The notes under the pieces were generated by a model. It did not search any database. It saw only the letters and a program-made list of their open reading frames with translations, and was not told where the DNA came from. The translations under genes were made by a program, and so were the position numbers. Of a stretch of 64,000 bases of DNA, positions 48,725 through 57,933 are shown one piece after another (positions within the stretch are counted from its first letter, which is position 1; every line of letters starts with the position of its first letter). The stretch is taken from the IMG/VR virus record IMGVR_UViG_3300013099_000002, positions 25,838 to 89,837 of that record. The stretch is one strand, 5' to 3'. The DNA is from a virus.

Positions 48725-51700
48725 CTAACCCCCTGCTACGCCACGTTGAATATCTTGCAAGGCATTAACTATTAAGCCAACTGAATCACGGCTACCTGTT
48801 AAGGTAGAGTTACGCCCCCCATTGAAACTTAAATTAAGTGTTGTGGTTGCACCGTTTTGATTACTTACTGGAACAGCCGCAGGTAAATTAGGAATACCAA
48901 CGCCACCACCACCTGCAAAGGCCGGTAAATTATTTTTGTTAAATCTCATTGAATTAAGACCTTGAAACAATGATTGCCCATACCGTTTTACTGCTTGAGC
49001 TTTTATAACAAATTCACCATTTGATAATTTAGCAAGTATGCTATCAGAAGTACCTGAACCAGCCCCTCGCACGTTTCCTTGTATCGCCCTTGCCGTTCCT
49101 TCGGCAAATTTAGGTATCGCTGAACTAGCCCGTCTTACGGCTCCAATTAGGCCACCTACTGCCCGTTGCTCAATAACTTTAACAATATGGGTGGAGTATG
49201 TAGTTCTTCGTAAACTATTAATAGCATTTTGTGCTGAACTTGTATTTGCATTCACCGTATGAGGTGAAGTAGTTGGTCGAACAATAACACTTATTGCATT
49301 CTCTACTGAAGCCGTATCTGGAACAATCCTATGTTGGGAAGAAGTATCCGTAGTAATATCATTAATAGCCGTTATCGCATCAATAACATCAGCAACAATT
49401 TTATGCTTAGATTCAGTATCACGGGTCACGTCAGCAATATCATCTTTTAAGGATAAGTTATCCAGAATCATAGTGTGTGTAGATTCAGTTGGTGTCCTTA
49501 ACTGTTCTATAGCCGCTTCAACTTCTGCGGTTTCTGCAGTAAATTCAACATCCTTAACTAATGCTTCTTCAAGAATACGCGCCTTAACAATATTGAATTT
49601 TGTTTCAACCGGTATAAGTTCAACATCCACTCCCGTTCCAGCCAAAGCCGCTTCAACTTCATCCAACGCCTTAAAAAATGAATCTGGGTCTGAGGCCGCA
49701 CGAACCAATACATCAATCTCTTCTTGACTAAAAAAACCAGTGATAGTTGATTTAGTCGTGTTTAGTGACTCTTCATTAGGAAGGGTGCTGATTGCAATAG
49801 CAGTTTCAGGACTTGCACTAATTTCATCCACCACACGTTTTACTTCACGTTGTACTTGAGAAGTTTCTGGTGCTTTAAAGGTAGATTCAAATTCAATTTT
49901 CTCACCGGCTAATTTTCTTAACGTAATATCCAACTTATTTAAAGTCTGAGTTAAACTTTCAAACAATTCTTTTTCAGCATTTTTTGCATCATCAACAACT
50001 TGTTTTTCTGCTTTAAGTGCTTCAACTAATCTACGTTGTGCTTGCTCAGTACCACCTATTGCCGCTTGAACAGATGCTTCTTTTGAAAGTTGTACCTGCT
50101 CACCTTTTTTTATCTCGCCAACCAACTGACCGGATAATGAAATCTGGCGGTTTGCTAATTGTTTTGCAAGTTCAAAATCACCACTAGCTAAAGCCTGATT
50201 AAATTTACTGGTAAGTTCCGCAATCTCCTTTTTCTTATCATTGTAAGATTGAATATCAGTAAGCCCTTGTCTACGCAATTCACGTATTCTTTGCTCACCG
50301 GAAAGTTCTGCATCCGAAATCTGTTTAGCTAATCCAATAGATTGCTGTGTTAATGATTTTAGTCTATTAAAAGACTCATTTCTTAATGTATCAATCTTAG
50401 AAAATTTATCACGCTCAATCTGTAATATTTTTTCATTGGTTGCTCTTGCAAGTTCCGCTTCATATCGTGCAAATTCAGCAGTTTTTTGTGCCCCTGCTTC
50501 TAAGCCGTCAGATTCGATTGCTAATAATTGTGCTTGTTCTTGTTTAGCAATCTGCTTTAATTCATTCGCATTCTGTTCAGCTAAAAAAGCCACCGTTATA
50601 TAGTGAGATTTAAAAACCTCTGTTATTGCCGGTAAATCTTGTTCAACTTCCAATACAGCCAATTGTGCTGTTCTTACTCTTTCAAGTTGCTCAACATTTT
50701 GGTCAAAGCGAACATTGGATGCTTCTCTTTGTGCATCGGCTAATGCTTGGGCATCTTTGGCAGTTTTTTGTAGAACTAATGAAGCACGAAATGCTGCCTC
50801 TTCTTCAGCACGTAATAATCTAGCCGCCTTTTCAGCTTCCCTATTAAAATTCTTTTCAGCTTCTACAGTTTGTTTAATGTCATCCGTTACTTCATTAATT
50901 CCATTCTGCATTGCTTCAATAAGTTTTGGAGCTTGGCCTTGAATAGCTGCTAATTGTTTTTCTGCTTCAAGTAATTTTAATTTACCTAAAAGTTGGTCTT
51001 GAAGTGCATCAATTTCTTTTTTACTTAAGGAGGCTAATAATTCTGCACTTGCAATTTCCACATCACGGGAACCAGCGGCTTCTTGTTTTTTAATCGTATC
51101 AAGTAAATCTTGTTTGATTTTATCAAGTGCCGCTTCTGCTTCTGCTAATTCTTTAGTGGCTTTAGTAAATTCATCAATCCTGAATATGGCATTTCCAAGA
51201 TAATTTGCAAAGTCCACAATCGAACTATCTTTAAAGAAATCAAGTATTGCCTCAAATAAAGGTTTCAATACACCGAACGCACCAACAATAGCTAAAATAC
51301 CCCCTACAATAGCTCCTAAAGCCGGTAGTAAGGCGGTTGCTCCAACACCGGCAAGAACGCCCATGGCTGAAGTTATCGCTCCAATAGCAATCGCTAACGT
51401 GCCACCTATAACTAAAATAGCTGATATTGCCGTAACAACCAATCCTAATGTTTTAGATAATACTGGATTAGCTTGTGCCCATTTATTGAATCCATCAATA
51501 ACAGAGGTAATAGATTGCACAATTGACCGAATAGTTGGAGCTAATGCTTCACCTAATGTAATAGCTACACCGGCAACTGCAGAATTGAATATGTCAATAT
51601 CACCGGATAATGTATCAAGTAAAATTGCTTGAACAGAAGCCGCAAACCCATCAGCATTATTTCTAATTGCTTCACGTAAACTATTAATTTGTGTGGTTGC

Positions 51701-52807
51701 TCTGGAAGCACTTACACCAGCACCGGCTGTAAATAATCCAAATACTTGTGCAGATTGTGCCGCATCTAAATTTGCTTCACCAAGGTCTGCAAGTATTGGT
51801 CTAAGACCTCTAAATTTACCCTCAGCATCAGTCGTGGCTACACCAAGTTCTTCTAATGCTACTCTTGCTCGTTTTGTTGGATTCTGCAATCTCAACAACA
51901 TGTTACGAACAGCGGTACCACCTTCCGCACCCTTAATACCAACATTGGCTAACGAAGCCAACACAGCCGCCATATCTTCCAGCTCTTCACCAGAAGCCGT
52001 AGCAATGGCACCAACAACCTTAACACCGTTACCTAATTCAGAAACACTGGTATTCGCATTGGAAGCGGTAAAAGCTAATACATCATTAACCCTACTTAGT
52101 TCTTCAACACCCAACCCGAATGAAGCTAATACATTGGTTGCTAAATCTGCGGCTTCGGCTAATTCAAATCCACCTGCGGTTGCTAGTTGCAAAACTCCAG
52201 GCAATGCCGCCATGGATTCTGTGGCAGTTAATCCTGCTTGGGATAAAAATATTAAACCTTCTGCCGCTTGTTGTGCAGTAAATTCCGTAGTCGCGCCTAA
52301 CTCCTTGGCAACTTCGGTCATTTCTTTAAATTCGTTTTCGGTAATTCCAGAAGTAACCGCCTTTACCCTTGCCATTGTTTTTTCAAAGTTAACAAATTGC
52401 TTAATGGCACCAACAATAGGTAAAGCCATTGCTACCCCAAAAGCGGCAGCAGCGACACCAGCACTACGAATACCCTGACCAACAGTTCTCATTCTAGTAG
52501 CTAACTGTTGAGACTGGGCACCGGCTTCTCTCATCCGGTTTCGTAGTTGAGTAAATTGATTAGATAGAGCCGTTATTTTGGTTCTAGCTAAAGTGGAGAT
52601 ACGTGTGACTAATTGACGTAAGGAAGTGCTGGTTGATTTTACGCGCTCAGAAGTGGTACGCAATCCATTATTCAAACGGTCTACGCGAGCATTACCTAAT
52701 TTATTTGCGGCCTCACTAGCCTTCTTAAAATCATCATTTAATTTAGTAATGACTTTTGAAGCGGTATTCTTCGCCTTGATGAGTATTTCTAACGTTGTAT
52801 CAGCCAT
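48725..52807 (-). CDS. Tail tape measure protein
   Basis: 1360 aa. N-terminal ~100 residues are coiled coil; VGQGIRSAGVAAAAFGVAMALPIVGAI (~110) starts the conserved tape-measure core with NFEKTMARVKAVTSG, AEGLIFLSQAGLTATESMAALPGVLQLAT and GTAVRNMLLRLQNPT (~140-320). Hydrophobic membrane-like stretches (~440-530, e.g. TLGLVVTAISAILVIGGTLAIAIG) are usual and may help DNA pass the inner membrane. A long helical region sets tail length. At ~1.5 A per residue the tail would be about 200 nm. Confidence 0.92.
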   Translation of the reverse strand: MADTTLEILIKAKNTASKVITKLNDDFKKASEAANKLGNARVDRLNNGLRTTSERVKSTSTSLRQLVTRISTLARTKITALSNQFTQLRNRMREAGAQSQQLATRMRTVGQGIRSAGVAAAAFGVAMALPIVGAIKQFVNFEKTMARVKAVTSGITENEFKEMTEVAKELGATTEFTAQQAAEGLIFLSQAGLTATESMAALPGVLQLATAGGFELAEAADLATNVLASFGLGVEELSRVNDVLAFTASNANTSVSELGNGVKVVGAIATASGEELEDMAAVLASLANVGIKGAEGGTAVRNMLLRLQNPTKRARVALEELGVATTDAEGKFRGLRPILADLGEANLDAAQSAQVFGLFTAGAGVSASRATTQINSLREAIRNNADGFAASVQAILLDTLSGDIDIFNSAVAGVAITLGEALAPTIRSIVQSITSVIDGFNKWAQANPVLSKTLGLVVTAISAILVIGGTLAIAIGAITSAMGVLAGVGATALLPALGAIVGGILAIVGAFGVLKPLFEAILDFFKDSSIVDFANYLGNAIFRIDEFTKATKELAEAEAALDKIKQDLLDTIKKQEAAGSRDVEIASAELLASLSKKEIDALQDQLLGKLKLLEAEKQLAAIQGQAPKLIEAMQNGINEVTDDIKQTVEAEKNFNREAEKAARLLRAEEEAAFRASLVLQKTAKDAQALADAQREASNVRFDQNVEQLERVRTAQLAVLEVEQDLPAITEVFKSHYITVAFLAEQNANELKQIAKQEQAQLLAIESDGLEAGAQKTAEFARYEAELARATNEKILQIERDKFSKIDTLRNESFNRLKSLTQQSIGLAKQISDAELSGEQRIRELRRQGLTDIQSYNDKKKEIAELTSKFNQALASGDFELAKQLANRQISLSGQLVGEIKKGEQVQLSKEASVQAAIGGTEQAQRRLVEALKAEKQVVDDAKNAEKELFESLTQTLNKLDITLRKLAGEKIEFESTFKAPETSQVQREVKRVVDEISASPETAIAISTLPNEESLNTTKSTITGFFSQEEIDVLVRAASDPDSFFKALDEVEAALAGTGVDVELIPVETKFNIVKARILEEALVKDVEFTAETAEVEAAIEQLRTPTESTHTMILDNLSLKDDIADVTRDTESKHKIVADVIDAITAINDITTDTSSQHRIVPDTASVENAISVIVRPTTSPHTVNANTSSAQNAINSLRRTTYSTHIVKVIEQRAVGGLIGAVRRASSAIPKFAEGTARAIQGNVRGAGSGTSDSILAKLSNGEFVIKAQAVKRYGQSLFQGLNSMRFNKNNLPAFAGGGGVGIPNLPAAVPVSNQNGATTTLNLSFNGGRNSTLTGSRDSVGLIVNALQDIQRGVAGG

Positions 52808-53425
52808 TATCCTTTTCCATTTTCTTTGCGAGTTTCAAAAATTCTTTATGCTCAGAATGATACGCCAAACGCATGTGCATCATGTTAGTAAACTGTTCTG
52901 AGGATTGTCGTTTTTTTGCAAGGCTGAAAAATCCGTAAAGCTGTTTTATCGGGTATGTGAATACTTTATCAATAGCATGTCCATTAGCTATTAAATATTC
53001 CGCAGCTACCTCAAGTTCCGAAAGCCAATCATCGAAGATTATTTCTTCGTTGCTGGTGCCGGTAGGTCGAGGTTTTCCATCCCCTCTGTGAGACTGCGTA
53101 TCATGTTTCCCAATTCAGCAGTATCTACCGCTGTTAGTTCCCAGATTTTTTGCAATGCAATCAATTGCACTCCAAAAGGTAATGATTTTACATTATCAAT
53201 ATGTTCTGGTTCCCCTGCTGAGTAAGCTATGAGCTTCGCTACGAGTACAGGTGATTCCTTTAACAATTCAGTAAAATCCAGCTTACCATCAAACAAAGAA
53301 GCTATTTCCTTTGTATGCTCTTTTAACAGTCCGGCTAACGCCTCCAGTGTCAAGCCTTGAACCTCAAAATCCCCGTGAGGACTCTCTATCTTCTCTTTAA
53401 TAGCAACTAAATCTGCTAAACTCAT
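52800..53425 (-). CDS. Tail assembly chaperone GT fusion by -1 frameshift
   Basis: Reading 0-frame from 53425 and slipping -1 at GGGAAAC (plus-strand 53105-53111) gives a 208-aa product. The heptamer is G-GGA-AAC in the zero frame, the X-XXY-YYZ shape of the lambda G-GT slip site. The -1 frame stays open for 101 codons to TGA at 52800, which overlaps the tape-measure ATG. The T part contains FDDWLSELEVAAEYLIANGHAIDKVFTYPIKQLYGFF. Such fusions load the tape measure before tube assembly. Confidence 0.85.
53039..53425 (-). CDS. Tail assembly chaperone G
   Basis: 128-aa zero-frame product: MSLADLVAIKEKIESPHGDFEVQGLTLEALAGLL..., helical, with LLKESPVLVAKLIAYSAGEPEH. It stands between tail tube and tape measure, the invariant place of the G/GT pair. 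The slip site lies ~20 codons before its stop, and a dyad repeat is inside the gene. Confidence 0.82.
   Translation of the reverse strand: MSLADLVAIKEKIESPHGDFEVQGLTLEALAGLLKEHTKEIASLFDGKLDFTELLKESPVLVAKLIAYSAGEPEHIDNVKSLPFGVQLIALQKIWELTAVDTAELGNMIRSLTEGMENLDLPAPATKK
53156..53169 (-). repeat. 14-bp dyad repeat copy 12
   Basis: TGCAATCAATTGCA on the plus strand inside the chaperone gene, with a further half site (TGCAA) directly beside it. Confidence 0.95.
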
Positions 53426-53443
53426 TTCTCTTCTCCACTACGC

Positions 53444-53479
53444 AAAAAAAAGAGAGGGAGGTTTTTATTTCTCCCCCTC
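53444..53479 (-). terminator. Rho-independent terminator after the tail tube gene
   Basis: On the minus strand GAGGGGGAG pairs with CTCCCTCTC (one G-T), 10-base loop, then eight T. It sits between tail tube and chaperone, where it would make the abundant tube gene more expressed than the genes after it. Confidence 0.85.
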
Positions 53480-53516
53480 GTGTCACCCACCCAACAATTA
53501 TCCTATGAGGATTTTG

Positions 53517-54281
53517 TTAAGCTACTTTACGAACTCTGAAATATTTACTACCAGATGTTTTTAATGCATCCGATAATAGTTTACTTTCAATTTCCATTTG
53601 TGCAACTTCATCTTGAATCAATGCTAACTCAGCCAGTGGTTGCATTGAAGCTTTATAAATATCAATTACCACAGGTTTGTTAGTATCAGCAGTATTTAAA
53701 CCCTCAAAACGTACCACTTTAATAGGTGGTGTTCCGGTAGTTACCGCTTCAATATTTTCTTGTGTTACGAAAGTATAATCAACTTCAAGCAATTCGCCAT
53801 CAGTGATTGAACCTGTACTTAATACCTTAATAGTACCGGATACTGAATTAACTACATAATCGGTATTTTCCACAAAAGTTGTTGAGGCACCAACATCAGT
53901 TACCACTACTGCAGAAACTTGAATATTAGCTAATGGAGACCATAAATCATGGTACCCCAACACAGCCTCATCAGATACAGTAGCTCCGGCAACTTCATTT
54001 GAAGTACCATACAATGCCAATGCTAGGTTTTCCTTAAATAAGGATTCCATTGTCATTGTCATAGTGGCATTAATTTCTTGAACAATCTCAAGGTCAATAC
54101 CACGAACACCAGTACATGAATCTTTGTGTTCAAAAGTTGTTGTTTCTACACCCAGAGTCAAGGCAGATACGTTACCAACTGGACGTAAACCCAGTGGCAA
54201 GCCAGTTACCGCATCACGGTCTCCAACTAGAATCGCCCCTTGACCTGAGAAGTATTGATTTTCTACGCAAGCATCAGCCAT
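53517..54281 (-). CDS. Major tail tube protein
   Basis: 254 aa. FSGQGAILVGDRDAVTGLPLGLRPVGNVSALTLGVETTTFEHKDSCTGVR (~12-60), LEIVQEINATMTMTMESLF and the C-terminal QPLAELALIQDEVAQMEIESKLL have the layout of a siphovirus tube protein. An Ig-like insertion (~120-170, VSAVVVTDVGASTTFVENTDYVVNSVSGTI) is visible. Position before the chaperone/tape-measure genes and a following terminator support high expression. Confidence 0.85.
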   Translation of the reverse strand: MADACVENQYFSGQGAILVGDRDAVTGLPLGLRPVGNVSALTLGVETTTFEHKDSCTGVRGIDLEIVQEINATMTMTMESLFKENLALALYGTSNEVAGATVSDEAVLGYHDLWSPLANIQVSAVVVTDVGASTTFVENTDYVVNSVSGTIKVLSTGSITDGELLEVDYTFVTQENIEAVTTGTPPIKVVRFEGLNTADTNKPVVIDIYKASMQPLAELALIQDEVAQMEIESKLLSDALKTSGSKYFRVRKVA

Positions 54282-54324
54282 TAGAACTTCTCCGAATAAA
54301 ATTTAATAAGTGTTTCATCAGGGG

Positions 54325-54531
54325 CTATCCCTGACTATCTTCGCTCGACTCTGAAACCTTGACTCGAAAGCCAATACGGTTTTCCTCTAATTTTTCTGCT
54401 TGTAAAAGAGTAACTGCTATTGTTTCCCCTTTCACGCATAAATCCCCTTTATGGTAATGTTCCTTTTCAAGAACAATATCAACTTTTTTTGCTTTCACAA
54501 CATCCTTTTGTTTCTGTTTATTCTTTTTCAT
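54325..54531 (-). CDS. Small basic structural-region protein, 68 aa
   Basis: MKKNKQKQKDVVKAKKVDIVLEKEHYHKGDLCVKGETIAVTLLQAEKLEENRI is similar to the small DUF7210-type proteins seen in Mu-like and other tail clusters (a HxHxG-like centre, E/A-rich C-terminal). Role unknown. A TACAACTAC element (54555-54563) lies 24 bp upstream. Confidence 0.6.
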   Translation of the reverse strand: MKKNKQKQKDVVKAKKVDIVLEKEHYHKGDLCVKGETIAVTLLQAEKLEENRIGFRVKVSESSEDSQG

Positions 54532-54575
54532 ATTCCACCTAATATAGTTAAGAGTACAACTACTTTACAAAGTAA

Positions 54576-55016
54576 TCAACTGGTAAGTAACACAACCGTT
54601 TTCCAACGCTGAACATAGCCCAAAACCGCAGGACTTATTTCAGTTGGAGACTCTGCAACAAATTGCCATTTTCTTTGTGCCCCAGCTCTTACAAGTTTAG
54701 TACAAGCAATTTCCCTTCTCATTTCATCAAGTAATAATGTTGAGCCGGATTTTAAATCACCTATCTTATCCTTGCATTGTTCCCCACCTATCAAATAAAT
54801 ATCACAAACTAAGGTTGCCGCTAACCCAGTTCTACTTGAATCATTATTCCCTTGCATACCAACATAAACCACCCCAACCGCAGGGAACCCTATTTTCTTT
54901 TTGGCATCAAGTAAATCATCTTGGTCATAAAGGTAAACAGTTTTCTTGGCAATAGATGAAATCAATTGCAATTTAGACGTTAAATCTGCCACCGCATCTG
55001 AAACTATGTCAGCCAT
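54576..55016 (-). CDS. Tail terminator-like protein (DUF1834-type)
   Basis: 146 aa. A helical start (DIVSDAVADLTSKLQLISSIAKKTVYL) then IGFPAVGVVYVGMQGNNDSSRTGLAATLVCDIYLIGG with GDLKSGSTLLLDEMRREI is the Mu gp37-like/terminator pattern. It caps the tail tube. ATG overlaps the upstream gene by 8 bp. Confidence 0.72.
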   Translation of the reverse strand: MADIVSDAVADLTSKLQLISSIAKKTVYLYDQDDLLDAKKKIGFPAVGVVYVGMQGNNDSSRTGLAATLVCDIYLIGGEQCKDKIGDLKSGSTLLLDEMRREIACTKLVRAGAQRKWQFVAESPTEISPAVLGYVQRWKTVVLLTS

Positions 55017-55458
55017 TTTTTGCCTTCTCTATTCTGTTTATAAGTAATTGCTGTATTATGGTTTCATCTTCATCATTGAAACCCAAGAACACCCGTTTCA
55101 CATTCCCATTAAGACCTTTTTGGTGTACAGGTGCATACTTAACATCGGTACCAATAGCCCTTACATCGTTACCTCGCTTAAATAATTGTATGCTATGGAA
55201 CAATACCCCAGTATCAAACAATGTAGCGAAACTTTTACCCTTACGGCCTTTACCTTTACCGGCTATTGCCGCTGGTGAGCGTACCCATTTTCTACCATCA
55301 GGGTCGGTCTCATCTAAAAACCGTGTCCTGATTCTATTCAATAATATTGCACCGGCTTCATCTACAACATCTTCCTCAATAAGTGATTGTTCAACCCGTG
55401 AAAAGGTATTGATTAAATCACCTATCCCAAGAATATCGACTTGAAGCAAATCTGCCAT
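55009..55458 (-). CDS. Mu gpG-like virion morphogenesis / tail completion protein
   Basis: 149 aa. VEQSLIEEDVVDEAGAILLNRIRTRFLDETDPDGRKW, LFDTGVLFHSIQLFKRGNDVRAIGTDVKYAPVHQKG follows the phage virion morphogenesis (Mu G-like) family order. It works at the head-tail joint. A 1-bp overlap links it to the connector gene. Confidence 0.82.
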   Translation of the reverse strand: MADLLQVDILGIGDLINTFSRVEQSLIEEDVVDEAGAILLNRIRTRFLDETDPDGRKWVRSPAAIAGKGKGRKGKSFATLFDTGVLFHSIQLFKRGNDVRAIGTDVKYAPVHQKGLNGNVKRVFLGFNDEDETIIQQLLINRIEKAKNG

Positions 55459-56132
55459 TACTGAATAGGTTTTCTTGCCGAAGGATAATACCTAATGTAT
55501 CGCTCTACAAGAGCCACTACATTATTTTGTGCAATGTTTACCGCACCACTATCTTTTACCTTCTCACCATCACCACAATCAGAATTAAAGGCTATCATGG
55601 CTTGAAGTAGAGCCGCCTCTTCTAACCAATCTGGAACCAATTTATAATTTTTTCCAAACTTATTAGTTGAAGATTCAAAACCGCAAGTGTAGGTAGCTTG
55701 AATATAAAACTGATTAAACCGTCTAAACCTTGGTAAGCTAATATTGCTTTCAGGGTCATCGGTTATCATCACCAAGCCTTTATTTAATTCCTTAATTAAA
55801 ATCGTGTCGGGAACAATATCAGATACAGCTAAATCACCTATAAATTCTGATAACCGAAGTTCCACAATTATAGGGTCAGGCAAAGCACCGGCATCTTCAA
55901 AAACAAAACCGTTGGTTAAATAAATTTCAAAAAAGTTTCCCCTCCAAGGTTCTTGTTCAGGGTCTATCCAATATTTATCTACAACGGTTTGTCTTTCAAA
56001 TCTAGTTCTAAGAAGCGAAGATAAATGTATCGTGGCAGATTCTAATGCCGCAGATGCCCGAAGATTAACGTCATCTATATCACCAAGATTCAGTCTTATT
56101 CTTAACGCTTCTACGGTTGCTAATTTTGCCAT
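55458..56132 (-). CDS. Head-tail connector (adaptor) protein
   Basis: 224 aa. MAKLATVEALRIRLNLGDIDDVNLRASAALESATIHLSSLL (alpha-helical start as in gp6/gp15 adaptors), then beta strands and LVPDWLEEAALLQAMIAFNS. Placed between the capsid set and the tail completion genes. Assignment from order and overall layout. Confidence 0.7.
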   Translation of the reverse strand: MAKLATVEALRIRLNLGDIDDVNLRASAALESATIHLSSLLRTRFERQTVVDKYWIDPEQEPWRGNFFEIYLTNGFVFEDAGALPDPIIVELRLSEFIGDLAVSDIVPDTILIKELNKGLVMITDDPESNISLPRFRRFNQFYIQATYTCGFESSTNKFGKNYKLVPDWLEEAALLQAMIAFNSDCGDGEKVKDSGAVNIAQNNVVALVERYIRYYPSARKPIQ

Positions 56133-56144
56133 GATACTTACCTA

Positions 56145-56534
56145 TTAAACTTGAACAGTTTTTTCTTTCTTGCCAGTCTTACGTGTAGTTTTTTTCGCAT
56201 CAACTACAGGTTTTTCTGGGGCATCCGGTGCATCAACTTCCGCATCATCACCTTCAGGGTCTACCAAATCTTCACCAGCTTCTTCACCAGCTTCTTCAGC
56301 ATCGCCTTCACCAGCATCTTCTTCGCCTACACCAGTATCCGCATCTGTTCCTTCCTCAGAAAAATCAACTTCTTCTGCCTCAACAGCTAATACAAAGTAA
56401 GATAAATCACGGGTATCTTTAACGCTTAAAAGGTAATTACCTACCGAATCTGAAACAGCGTAGTTTTTGCCTTTTTCGTATTTCTTACCACCAGCAATAT
56501 AGTTATTGCCGATATTTAATTTAATTTTTTTCAT
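56145..56534 (-). CDS. Acidic head-region protein, 129 aa
   Basis: Residues 1-55 look like a small beta domain (KKIKLNIGNNYIAGGKKYEKGKNYAVSDSVGNYLLSV); 60-110 is a Glu/Asp/Gly run; the end is Lys-rich (AKKTTRKTGKKEKTVQ). Such proteins occur after capsid genes in many phages. Role unknown. Confidence 0.65.
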   Translation of the reverse strand: MKKIKLNIGNNYIAGGKKYEKGKNYAVSDSVGNYLLSVKDTRDLSYFVLAVEAEEVDFSEEGTDADTGVGEEDAGEGDAEEAGEEAGEDLVDPEGDDAEVDAPDAPEKPVVDAKKTTRKTGKKEKTVQV

Positions 56535-56552
56535 TTCTCTATCCCCTATACT

Positions 56553-56584
56553 AAAAAAAGAAATGAGGGCCTAAACCCCCATTT
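56553..56584 (-). terminator. Rho-independent terminator after the capsid module
   Basis: On the minus strand AAATGGGGG pairs with CCCTCATTT (one G-T), small loop, then C and seven T. It would stop part of the transcripts after the capsid and decoration genes. Confidence 0.82.
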
Positions 56585-56597
56585 TCATTTGTATCTC

Positions 56598-56840
56598 TTA
56601 GAATGCTATTACAGTAACAACATCAGTATCAACCCAATCAACTGAACCAGCGTTATTGATTGTAACGGCACCTGAATTAGAAACAGATACCGCACCATCC
56701 CATGCCTTTGTGACACCAGCCGCAGTTCGTACTTGAACCACCGCACCACCACCACTTGTTTCATTGGCAAAATTTAGAACAATAGCACCAGCAGAAACAT
56801 CTGCAGAAGTAACTAAATGCTCTCGACCTTTACACTTCAT
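56598..56840 (-). CDS. Putative head decoration protein, 80 aa
   Basis: From ATG 56840, eight bases after GGAG. Compact beta protein: REHLVTSADVSAGAIVLNFANETSGGGAVVQVRTAAGVTKAWDGAVSVSNSG, VDWVDTDVVTVIAF. This VRTAAGVxKAWDG pattern is common in small proteins next to capsid genes. Likely coats the capsid; expression is set by the following terminator. Confidence 0.68.
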   Translation of the reverse strand: MKCKGREHLVTSADVSAGAIVLNFANETSGGGAVVQVRTAAGVTKAWDGAVSVSNSGAVTINNAGSVDWVDTDVVTVIAF

Positions 56841-56932
56841 ATCATATACTCCAAAAAGTAAAAAACAATGCTCCACATGGAACAATCGAAGTTTTATCTA
56901 CGACTGCTCCATACAAAACGTACCAGAAAAAA

Positions 56933-57874
56933 TTAGACGTTTAGGTATTTTACAACCGCATCTTCTTCTTCAAGTTTGAAATCAACTCTTGCAGTCAGAA
57001 CAATAATGTAAACACGTTCCGAAATATCTTTATCAGTTTCAATATGAATCTGACGCTGAATACCAAAAATCAAGTTCAAGGCATTGGTAAGTAAACCGTT
57101 TGCAGAAGGCATCAAAGAAGCCGCTTCAACAGGAACACCGAAACCAAATACAGGTGAAGTGCCTTGAATAACAGAATCACCTAAACCAGTTTCGCGGTTA
57201 GATAGTGAATCACGGTACTCAATTTCATTATCAACAGATACCCAATGGCGTAAGCTATTAAGGTTACGAAGATACTGGTCAGGCATTGCTTGTAAACCAG
57301 ATTTGAACATAGATTTACCGATACCTGCGCTCAAGTTATCAACTGTATTAGTTGTAGCTTGTTTCAAGTAACCATCCACCAATGCTAAATATGCATCACC
57401 AGAACCAGTGTCCCCTAATAGAGCTAACTCTTCTAAGTCTAATGCCGCACGTTCCGCAATCAAAGTCATAATAGTGTCTTTGATACCGCCAGAAGTAGGC
57501 GAACCACCTGTGTCAGTTTGAGCCCCAATATTTCCACGCTCAATGTTATCTTCAATAACATCATAAGGTAATCGAATTTCAGCGATTACTTCTTTAGTAC
57601 TCAATTGAACTTGCTCTGTAATAGGTTTGCTTCTGTCACCTACTGAAAGAGCTGTACCTGAAACCCCAGGGCGTAAGATACGTGAAGCAAATTGAATCTT
57701 ATTGATATTACGTTGAGGGCTGTTCATTGTTACTGAACGAGCTTGACGTAAAATCGTTGGTTGTACCAAAAGCTTACGGATAAAGCTGTTTGATTGTTCA
57801 GCAGTTAAAAGGCCGCCAGTTGATAAATCACCAACTGCCCAGTCTGCTTTCTTCATTAGTTCTGCGTTGTCCAT
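56933..57874 (-). CDS. Major capsid protein
   Basis: 313 aa, HK97-fold. TAEQSNSFIRKLLVQPTILRQARSVTMNSPQRNINKIQFASRIL (~25-68), RLPYDVIEDNIERG (~100), IAERAALDLEELALLGDTGSGD (~140) and the C-terminal FGVPVEAASLMPSANGLLTN show the P- and A-domain order. GGAG precedes the ATG. Neighbours (scaffold, decoration, portal) agree. Confidence 0.9.
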   Translation of the reverse strand: MDNAELMKKADWAVGDLSTGGLLTAEQSNSFIRKLLVQPTILRQARSVTMNSPQRNINKIQFASRILRPGVSGTALSVGDRSKPITEQVQLSTKEVIAEIRLPYDVIEDNIERGNIGAQTDTGGSPTSGGIKDTIMTLIAERAALDLEELALLGDTGSGDAYLALVDGYLKQATTNTVDNLSAGIGKSMFKSGLQAMPDQYLRNLNSLRHWVSVDNEIEYRDSLSNRETGLGDSVIQGTSPVFGFGVPVEAASLMPSANGLLTNALNLIFGIQRQIHIETDKDISERVYIIVLTARVDFKLEEEDAVVKYLNV

Positions 57875-57933
57875 TATTGAACTCCTATTTATAAAATTTA
57901 TTAAAAAAACAAAGGTTGATTACTGATTACTTA

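Noticed and set aside
51693-52478. Long plus-strand frame (261 codons) opposite the tape measure gene
   Set aside because: It is Ala/Pro/Thr/Ser-biased, has no ribosome site or domain, and mirrors the codon use of the tape measure; a shadow of the real gene.
53156-53169. Dyad repeats as CRISPR repeats or transposon ends
   Set aside because: Spacing is irregular (1.5-9 kb), there are no spacers of equal length and no flanking target duplications.
57880-57900. TATAAATA upstream of the capsid gene as a T4-type late promoter
   Set aside because: It overlaps the ribosome-site region 17 bp before the ATG and is not found before other late genes.
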